From Dermatophagoides farinae (lineage: Eukaryota > Arthropoda > Arachnida > Sarcoptiformes > Pyroglyphidae), in the NCBI RefSeq assembly GCF_024713945.1, contig NC_134678.1:7006001-7070000 (forward strand): a stretch of 64,000 nucleotides of DNA. Reading direction: 5' to 3'. Positions 55,629-64,000 of the stretch are shown piece by piece. The position numbers were made by a program, and so were the translations under genes. The number at the start of each line of letters is the position of its first letter. The stretch's first letter is position 1. A model generated the notes under the pieces. The model made no database searches, had not been told where the DNA came from, and worked only from the letters and a program-made list of their open reading frames with translations.

Positions 55629-58100
55629 ATGATGAAATCTTTTTTCATATCTATTTTAACCTGTTGGCTAATCATATCGGCCAATGGTAAATATTTGACC
55701 AAAGTTTCACAAACCGACAATGATAATGATGTCTATCAGATTGGTTTCGGTATCGGTGATATTACCGGACCAGCAGCTGAAATTAATATGGTAATCAAAT
55801 GAAAACAACGATAAAATTTTCAATTATATAATTTTGTTTTTGTTTAATAGATGGGCTATGCAAAATTGGGTCAAAATACACGTGGTATTCATCTAAGGCT
55901 TTATTCACGTGCAATGGTTGTTGCCGATCAATCGGGCACACGTGTTGCATATGTTAATGTTGATCTTTGTGGTTCAGCACAAATATTGAAAATATTAGTG
56001 GTTGAAGAATTACAGAAAATCTATGGTAATGATGTTTATACACATGAAAATGTTCTTATTTCTGCAACGCATACACATGCTGGACCTGGTGGTTATTTCC
56101 AATATCTTTTGTATATTGTAACCACTGAAGGTTATATTAAAGAATCAACACATGCTATCGTATCCGGTGTTGTCAAGGTGAGATTATGATTATTTTTTTT
56201 TCGATCCATAATTGGAAATAATGTTTTTTTTTGTTTCAATTAGTCAATCAGAGATGCACATGATAATATGGAACCCGGACATATGTACTATACGGAAGGA
56301 ACATTAACCAATGCAAGTTCCAATCGTAGTCCGGCATCATATCTTCAAAATCCGGAAGAAGAACGTGCCCAATATGAACATAATACGGATAAAACATTTC
56401 AATTATTGAAATTCACCGATTTGAATGGTAAACCAATCGGTATGGTTAATTGGTTTGCTGTACACGGTGTCAGTATGAACAATACAAATAAATTGATTAG
56501 CAGTGATAATAAAGGCTATGCATCCATAACGTTTGAACAAGATTTCAATGGATATACAAATGTTGGTAAAGGACCATTTGTAGCCATATTTGGTCAATCA
56601 AATGAAGGCGATTCAACACCAAATATTATGGGTGCACGTTGTCTGGATACCGGTAAACCATGTGATTTTGTACACAGTACATGTAATGGAAAGGTTTGTT
56701 GTTTTTTTTTGTAATAATATTTTTATTGAAAAAAAAATAATAACCACCCTGTAATTTTGTTTCTTGTCATAGAATGAATTATGTGTTGCATTTGGACCTG
56801 GTAAAGATATGTTTGAAAGCACTAAAATCATCGGTGAAAGACAATATTTGAAAGCAAAAGAATTGTTTGAAAAAGCAAATGAAACAATCAAAGGTGATGT
56901 ACATTTTGTTTATCAAAATATTGATATGGCTAAACAAACGGTTACGTTGGATGATGGTCGTGAGGTGAAAACCTGTCCAGCTGCATTAGGTTTTTCATTC
57001 GCCGCTGGAACCACCGATGGTGAAGGTGCAGCTATAGTAAGTATAATAATATAAAAATCATCATCATATCATAATAATAATAATTCTGTCATACAGTTTC
57101 ATCAAGGAACCAAAAAAGGAGAAGAGAATAAATTCTTTGATTTTATTCGTGATTTTATCTTACATCCATCGAAAGAATTATTGGAATGTCAAGCACCAAA
57201 AGCTATTTTATTACCAGTTGGTGAAATGAAATTTCCATATGAATGGGCACCAGAATTGATGCCAACACAAATGTTTGAGATTGGAAATTTAGTCATTGTT
57301 GGATTACCAGGAGAATTCACAACAATGTCTGGTCGTCGTATTCGTAATGATATTAGAAAAATTTATGCCGATCATGGAAGAGATGTACATGTTATTCTTT
57401 CTGGTTTGGCTAATACTTATTCCAATTATATAACAACACCTGAAGAATATGAATTTCAACGTTATGAAGGTGGTTCAACTTTGTTTGGTCCACATACATT
57501 AGATGTAATTTTTTTTTTGCTCACTTGACTAATATTGTTGTTGACTAATTTTGTTTTTTTTTGTTTACATCATCATTATAGGCTTATCGACAACAATTTA
57601 GATATTTGGCTAAACAAATGCTTTCACGTGAAAAGATTTCATCACCTGGACCAAAATTTCCTAATTTATTGAAAAAAGAAATCACTTTAAAACCGGGTGT
57701 CGTTTATGATGCAGCCATTCGACATCATTTTGGTGATGCAATCGTGCAACCAAAAGAAACATATCATGCTGGTGAACGTGTTGAAGTGAAATTTTGTGCA
57801 GCTAATCCACGTAATAATTTAAAATTGGAAAAAACCTACCTAACTGTTGAACGATATGAAAATGATGAATGGATTGTCGTTGCAACGGATGCAAATTGGG
57901 AAACAATGTTCATTTGGAATCGTGATAGCGTTCTTCTTGGTACGAGTGATGCAACCGTTTTGTGGGATATTCCATTGGATACAAAACCCGGTCTTTATCG
58001 TATACGATATTTTGGTGATCATAAAAATATTATCGGTAAAATTCAAGAATTCGAAGGTGCAAGTCGAGAATTCAAAGTGAATGAATTGCCATCTTTTTAA
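55629..58100 (+). CDS. Neutral ceramidase, secreted, six exons
   Basis: Exons 55,629-55,790; 55,851-56,177; 56,244-56,693; 56,773-57,036; 57,097-57,504; 57,582-58,100; 709 aa, all introns phase 0. The enzyme hydrolyses ceramide to sphingosine and fatty acid. A signal peptide is visible (SFFISILTCWLIISANG). Family motifs in order: GIGDITGPAAEINM-MGY near residue 50; zinc-site THTHAGPGGY (His128/His130); NRSPASYLQNP; AVHGVSMNNTN (His237; vertebrates have HPVS); QSNEGDSTPN at 281-290; GFSFAAGTTDGEG; LPGEFTTMSGRRIR (Glu474); NTYSNYITTPEEYEFQRYEG (Tyr509/512); and an Ig-like C-terminal domain ending near residue 709. Length matches insect enzymes, and the vertebrate mucin box is absent. The usual nucleophile Ser in GDVSPN is Thr288 here, so activity is uncertain. 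Only one ATG-ATG start fits the signal peptide. Confidence 0.95.
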
Positions 58101-58250
58101 TAATAATTGAAACGGATTTTTTTTTCTCGTTGATTGTCACAAGTGCCATAAATTATTTTTTTTCAAAACGAAAACAAAACCGACAACAACATCATATATT
58201 GATGTAACAGAGTTTTTAATTATTATATTCCGTTGATACAAAAAAAAGTA

Positions 58251-58260
58251 AATAAATAAA
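58251..58260 (+). promoter_or_regulatory. Likely poly(A) signals of neutral ceramidase
   Basis: Two overlapping AATAAA hexamers about 150 nt after the stop codon. Confidence 0.5.
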
Positions 58261-58535
58261 ATTTTTTCCTTTCTCAATCAGTAAAAAAAAAGTCACAGCC
58301 ATATAGAAAAAAAAGTGTAATCATCAATAAAATTTTAAAAAAATGGAATGGGAAAAAAATTACTAGAAAGTAGAGAAAAAAAATTCGATGTACAACTGAT
58401 GGATGAAAATGATGATGATGATGATGATGATGAATTGACACTCGAATTGAGATGAGTAAGAAAAAAATGGACAAAGACAGTGTATGGGGTGTGGAGAGAA
58501 AGAAAAATTTGAAAAAGTTTCAAAAATTGATTTTT

Positions 58536-58549
58536 TTTATTTATTTATT
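58536..58549 (-). promoter_or_regulatory. Likely poly(A) signals of the uninflatable-like gene
   Basis: Overlapping TTTATT copies on the + strand (AATAAA on the minus strand), 35-48 nt past the stop codon at 58,584. Confidence 0.5.
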
Positions 58550-58583
58550 TCAGAATTTGTTGTTGTTGTTTTAATTGTTGAGA

Positions 58584-61500
58584 TTAGTTGACTGGATCTT
58601 CACTTTCGCTATTTGAATCTATTTATAGAGAAAAGAAAAATTTTTCATTTAAAAATAGAAAATTTTAAATCAATTCTTGAACACATACCTCCTTTTTTGC
58701 CCATATATTGATGTTTACGTAAACGATCATAGAGATCTTCTTTGTTCGTACTATAAATAGATGGATTGGCAATGCCCTGTAATGTACCATTATTTGATTT
58801 ACTATTATGCAATGATTCTTTCATATATGTTTCATTATAAAAATTTGGCATCTCCCAACCATCATCTTCATCATCATAATAATGGGCATATGTTGAATGA
58901 TGTGATGGCGCAATACTTTCAGCATATGGTGCCGGCGCTCCGTAATAAAAGTTTTGCTGCGAACCGTTCGTTGGACCAAAATCGGCCGGTATCGTATGCA
59001 TGGATAATTTTTTCGATATTGGCCGTGTTGCTGTTCGTACACAGATCATCCAGATTAATAATACCATGAATATGATGAAGAAAACTGCGGCACCAATACC
59101 GCTTGCAATGTATATTAGTTCAGATTTACGTTCACAACGATCACCATAGAAATTGATTAGACATTCACAACGTGGTTTTTTCATTCCTAAAATCAAATTG
59201 AAATTAATCAATTAATCAATCAGAAAATGATCATATAATTGAACATCATACCCATTTTCCAATCGCATTTTCCACCGTTGATACAATAATCATCACATAC
59301 ATCGATACAAAATGGAGAATTCGGAGTTGCGGCAATACCATCTGGATGAGGAGCCTCTTTATATCCATCTTTACAAACACAACGGAAATCTTCTGAACCA
59401 ATGGATGGTGCTTCACATTGTGAATTCGGTGGACAAAGTTCAATCTTATCATTGATTAAACATGGATTTGAACACTGATCAGCACTTGTTGATCCAATCG
59501 AATTTGTCGTCGAATTCGGCGGACATGATTGACATGATGTATCTCGTTGTTCAACATCTTGATAAGTACCTTTCGGACATTGTTGGCATTCTTCTGTAGT
59601 CACATTTAAAAAGTGACCAATAGAACAAATTTCTATGCAAATAAGATTAAATTTAGTTTAATTCTTTAGCACTTGATTTATAGTAAAAAAAAACTTACCC
59701 AAATTACATTGGCCAATATTGATGGCTGCAATAGATCCGGTTGTATAACCAGCAGGACATGGTTCACATGATGGTTGTCCTCGGGTACGATAATATCCCA
59801 ATGGACATGCTTCACAATTTCCAGTCGATGATAGTTGAAATCCGGCCATACATTCAGCTAATGAAAAAAAAACAATCAATTAGATTTTACTCTAAATATA
59901 TGCCAAATATTACTTACGTCTACATTCTTTTTGTGAAATTGCTTCAGAACTTCGTGTAGTTAAACCTGGTCCACATGGAATACAAGTGAAAGAACCTTCA
60001 TCCGGTTGATAGAAACCATAACCACATGGTCGACAAGTTGATGTTTCCATATCATAATAAAGGCCAGGTGAACAACTTTCACGACATTCCGATGGATGAC
60101 GTGCACCTTTAATGATTGTTACACCTTGTCGTTGACCAATTACTGGACAGTATTTACAATGAAGTTGTCCCAATTCTTCTTGATACGAACCAACTGGACA
60201 TTTCACACAACGACCAGTTTGATCATCGAAATAGGTTCCCAAACCACATTCAACACAGCTATTACCGATGACAACTTGACCCAGGTGGACAAGCATATTC
60301 AGTGATAAGATCCAGGCTTGTCAAATCGGCAGCAACATTTGGCAATGTATCGCGAACATCAAAAATGGCTGATTCAACAACAGCGCGACGTATTATAGCT
60401 TCCAATGTATCTTTATCCTGACCGATCATGGAATTGGTGGATGCTGATGCAACAATCGGATCATTATTAGCTGGAAAACTGACTTCTAGGCTATAGATAT
60501 CTTGTTGATTTTCTTCTTCTGAATTTTCCGACAATGAACGAGCCGTTTGCCGTTTTACGATTCGATTCGTATTAATTTGTAAACCTTTGATACATTTAAC
60601 ATTTATGGCTAAACCTTTACAGCTTCCACGAACATTATCTGAACAGATTTTCCATGCTCTATCCACACGAAGAATACTATCATGAGCACGGGAAGTTAGA
60701 ATTTTCTTTCCAGATTCTGAACAAACAACCGATGATGGGAAATTCATGACCATACGGAAAATACGTTGAGCCGAATATTTTGGTGAACATGCCTGGAAAG
60801 ACTAATGGTGATTCAAGATTCTGATCGGAGGATTTTGGTCGCCAAAAACCTTCAGCACCACAAACATAAAAATTTGGAACCGGTTCTGCGAAATGTAATC
60901 CAGGATTACATTTGATTTGACAAACTTTGAAACGACCACCTGGACCCCAATCTGAACATTCTCGTTGGCCATTTATAGGCGGATCCGGAATCTTGCAAAA
61001 TTCCCGTAGTACATGAATTTGAAAATCACAACGAGCTGTATTGCCAACTTCATCCAATGCCACATAGGACAAATCATAGATTCCTTTTTTCAACGATTCA
61101 CCTGGTTTGATTTTTTGTACTTCCATTACTTGTGTATTTCGCAAATCATCAATAAATTGTGGTTCATCCCAATGTACGATTGTTGATGTGTTGGCCGAAA
61201 TGACCCACATATCTGGTGGACAATGAAGAACTTGTGGTGGTATTTTATCCTGTTGCAAAATTCGACAATCATCACCAGTATAACCATTTGGACAGAAACG
61301 TTCACCACATTTTCCTGGACCAATACGTTCAACTGTTCCGAGTACGGTATCATATCCGGTCCAACGAAGCAATAGTCCACTATAAATTACAGGAGAATTT
61401 TTACAACTTCGTATTTGCGATGGAATCTCAACAGACATATCCAATGGCCTGTTCCAGATATTCACACGTGATAAACGACCATGGAAACCTTCTCCAAGAT

Positions 61501-64000
61501 GTGGAACAGAATTTTCAACCGGTGCACCTAGGACTACCCAACCAAAGGCTGGTAATCGACCACCGGTACCATAATCTTGAACAGTATTCGCTAATGCAGT
61601 ATCGGTGACAAGCATTAATGTACCGTCTCGGCTATCCCAGATGATGTTGATGTAATGCCATTGGCCATCATTGATTGGAACATTCTCCAGATAAGGCATG
61701 AATATATCAGGTGATCGTTTAGAATTGTAGCCATTATCATTGAACAAAGAGATCAAAACACCAAGATGATTGGCCTGCACTAATGGCCGTTGAGTTTTGC
61801 TTATAACATATGGTGAATCAACTTCATACAAAGTGAAATAAGTTCCAATTGTTTCTGGCATGAATTGTACCCATAAAGCGATGGTAAAACTATTTGATTC
61901 TTCCAACATAAACGGTATGGTCAAAGCAGCATTTGATGAACGTGAACGATCATTGAAAAAGAGATCATATTCAATATTGATTGGTTTACGACAATCTTCT
62001 CCGGTCATATTGAATGGGCATTTACAATAGAAACCATTAGTCAAATCAATACAGGTTGCCGATGGTGGACATGATGTAGGGAGACAATCGATAATATCTT
62101 CTTCACAATTTTGTCCAGTAAAACCGGGCGGACAAATACAATCATAAGTACCGTCATAATTATCTTGACAGGTTGCACCATTCTGGCATCGTTTTTCATC
62201 ACAAACATGATATTCATATTGACATCCAATCCCGGTATATTTTGCCGGACATGAGCAATTAAGTCCAGAACCATAATCTTGACACATGCCATGATTTTGA
62301 CATGGGTTACCAATGCAACGTTGCGGAGCTGTTTGACATCTTTTTCCATCCGTACCAGATGGACAAACACAGAAATAATCCTAAAAAAAAGAACGAATGA
62401 TTATAAATTATTTGACAATTGAAAAATCAAACCTGAAATAGATCAACACATCGAGCATTATTATGACATGGTGATGAATCACACATTCCAACATCTTTTT
62501 CACATCGAGGTCCATTCCATCCAAGCGGACAATTACATCGATAACTATTGATTTGATCGACACAAGTTCCTCCATTAAAACAAGGTGATGACGAACATTC
62601 ATCGATGTTTGTTTCGCAAAGTTCACCACCGAATCCTTCATGACATTGGCATTTGTAAGCATTGTCCATATCGATACAACGTTCAGTTCCAAGTGGTGAA
62701 CATGGGTTAGAAACACATTCATCAACTTCCGCTTCACATTGAAGACCAACGAATCCCGGTTTACACTGACATCTAAATCCTATCGATTGATCTAGACATG
62801 TTCCACCATTTTGGCACGGACTAGATTCACATGCATCGATTTCATGTTGACATCTAGATCCAGTGAATGAGTTTGGATCACAAACACATCGATAGCCATC
62901 GATAAGATCAACACATTCGGCATCATTTTCACAAGGTGATGAAGCACATTCATTGGTATTGATTTCACATCGTGTGCCATTCCAACCAGGTTCGCAAACA
63001 CATTCATGATAGAATAGTCGATCAACGCATAGACCATGAATACAAGGATTTGTGGCACATAAATCAATTTTATCTTCACATCGTTTTCCGGTGAATCCCG
63101 GTGGACAATCACATTTGAAATCATTGACAAGATCAGTACATTGAGCACCAAGCAAACATGGATCATCGGCACAGTCATCAATGTTTGTTTGACAATGTGT
63201 TCCAGTCCAGCCAGCTGGACATCGACAATGATAACGTCCCTAAAAGGAGAGATTTCAAAATTATCAATCAACAAAATGACAAGAAAGAATCAATCTTACC
63301 TGTAACAATGGAATACAAATGGCATCATTCTCACAAGGTGATGGATTATTCGAACAAGGATTGACAGTAATGTTACAATTATGGCCTTCATAACCAGTTC
63401 GACAAAGACAATTGATGTTGTTGATACCGGGAAGATTCTGACACATGGCTTTTTCTGGACAACTATCCTGAAGACATTCTTCTTGTTCAACTTGACATTG
63501 TAAACCAGAAAATCCAGCTGGACAACGACAACTATAACCTTGAGGATGGTCGATACAAGTACCACCATTGAAGCATGGTTCTGATTGACATTCATCAATA
63601 TCGACTTCACAAGATTGTCCACTGAATCCGGCTGGACAATAACAATATGGTTCATGTTTATTCACAATACATAGACCACCATTCTGACATTGGATCGATG
63701 AACATTGACCTTGAACACAGGCTTCTTTTTTACGTTCACCTGGACGTAATGTCCGTTCACGTAATCTACATTCAATACATTTCGTTTGTCCTTCTTTTTC
63801 TTGATAATAATTAACCGGGCAAGGAGCACATGGTTCTAGACCGGTTTCAGAATAATGTCCAGGTGGACATTTGACTTTACATTCATTGATTGATTGAGCA
63901 CCCGGTCCATAGGTGAATGTATTGGCCACACATTTTTGACATTCTTTGAAACCTTCTTTTGGTGGTGTACCGGAATATGCATTAACTGGACACTGAAGAC
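58584..64000 (-). CDS. uif: Uninflatable-like EGF/LamG/HYR/sushi receptor, C-terminal part
   Basis: Exons in the window: 63,300 to beyond 64,000; 62,433-63,239; 59,918-62,380; 59,699-59,857; 59,252-59,632; 58,689-59,186; 58,584-58,618. The domain order read from the sequence is: GCC2/GCC3 (ephrin-receptor-like) Cys repeats; 14 EGF repeats, several calcium-binding type (e.g. [32 protein letters not shown]); a LamG/pentraxin domain (about 61,950-61,330); HYR ([15 protein letters not shown] onwards); sushi/CCP ([15 protein letters not shown] to GFWRP); a Ser/Glu-rich stretch after IVKRQ; GCC2/GCC3 repeats; an EGF-like pair; a TM helix ([20 protein letters not shown]); and a cytoplasmic tail ending [10 protein letters not shown]. 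This matches Drosophila Uninflatable, an apical epithelial protein needed for tracheal inflation. Two +1 frame breaks, at 60,792-60,793 and 60,280-60,282, interrupt the large exon. The N-terminal part lies beyond 64,000. Confidence 0.88.

Larger units (their letters stand above)
58101..58583. other. Convergent 3' region between ceramidase and the uninflatable-like gene
   Basis: AT-rich sequence with one (ATG)n repeat at about 58,407-58,432. It carries candidate poly(A) signals for both strands, about 280 bp apart. No coding sequence seen. Confidence 0.6.

Noticed and set aside
60262-60305. A 22-nt intron (GT..AG) resolving the frame break
   Set aside because: It would restore frame, but is far below the length of any other intron here (about 50 bp or more) and would delete residues expected in the repeat.

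Overview
The window is eukaryotic nuclear DNA, very AT-rich and crowded with microsatellites (CA/GT, CAT/ATG, CAA/TTG, long poly-A and poly-T). Coding exons are short and split by 50-300 bp introns with clean GT..AG ends. The gene content (syntaxin-1A, neutral ceramidase, an arthropod 'uninflatable'-type EGF/HYR/sushi receptor, cyclin-Q) fits an arthropod. The base composition and repeat style suggest an acariform (astigmatid, Dermatophagoides-like) mite; that placement is inference.

Layout. 1-222: last coding exon (+ strand) of a gene that starts left of the window. 223-40,198: about 40 kb with no recognisable gene, made of simple repeats, a few non-repetitive islands, one strong hairpin at 25,994-26,062, and two or three exon-like fragments that cannot be assigned. 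40,199-41,116 (+): cyclin-Q (CCNQ/FAM58A), two exons. 41,119-about 42,000 (-): an unidentified multi-pass membrane protein, tail to tail with CCNQ. 42,408-44,104 (-): a divergent plasma-membrane syntaxin with two alternative terminal exons, each encoding a membrane anchor. 47,438-48,863 (-): syntaxin-1A, eight exons. 55,629-58,100 (+): secreted neutral ceramidase, six exons. 58,584 to beyond 64,000 (-): C-terminal part of a large uninflatable-like receptor with GCC2/GCC3 repeats, 14 EGF repeats, LamG/pentraxin, HYR, sushi, more GCC2/GCC3, EGF, TM and a cytoplasmic tail.

How the genes relate. The two syntaxins are a same-strand tandem pair. Their last five introns have the same position and phase, and exons of 75, 74, 138 and 111 nt are identical in length, so they arose by duplication. 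The other genes look like unrelated neighbours. CCNQ and the membrane gene, and ceramidase and the uninflatable-like gene, form convergent pairs with closely packed or overlapping 3' ends.

Most worth a second look: the syntaxin tandem with tandem alternative anchor exons; replacement of the ceramidase nucleophile Ser by Thr; two +1 frame breaks 510 bp apart in one exon of the uninflatable-like gene; the roughly 69-nt hairpin at 26.0 kb; and the orphan exon-like fragment at 18.8 kb. I saw no clear transposon, tRNA, rRNA or CRISPR array.
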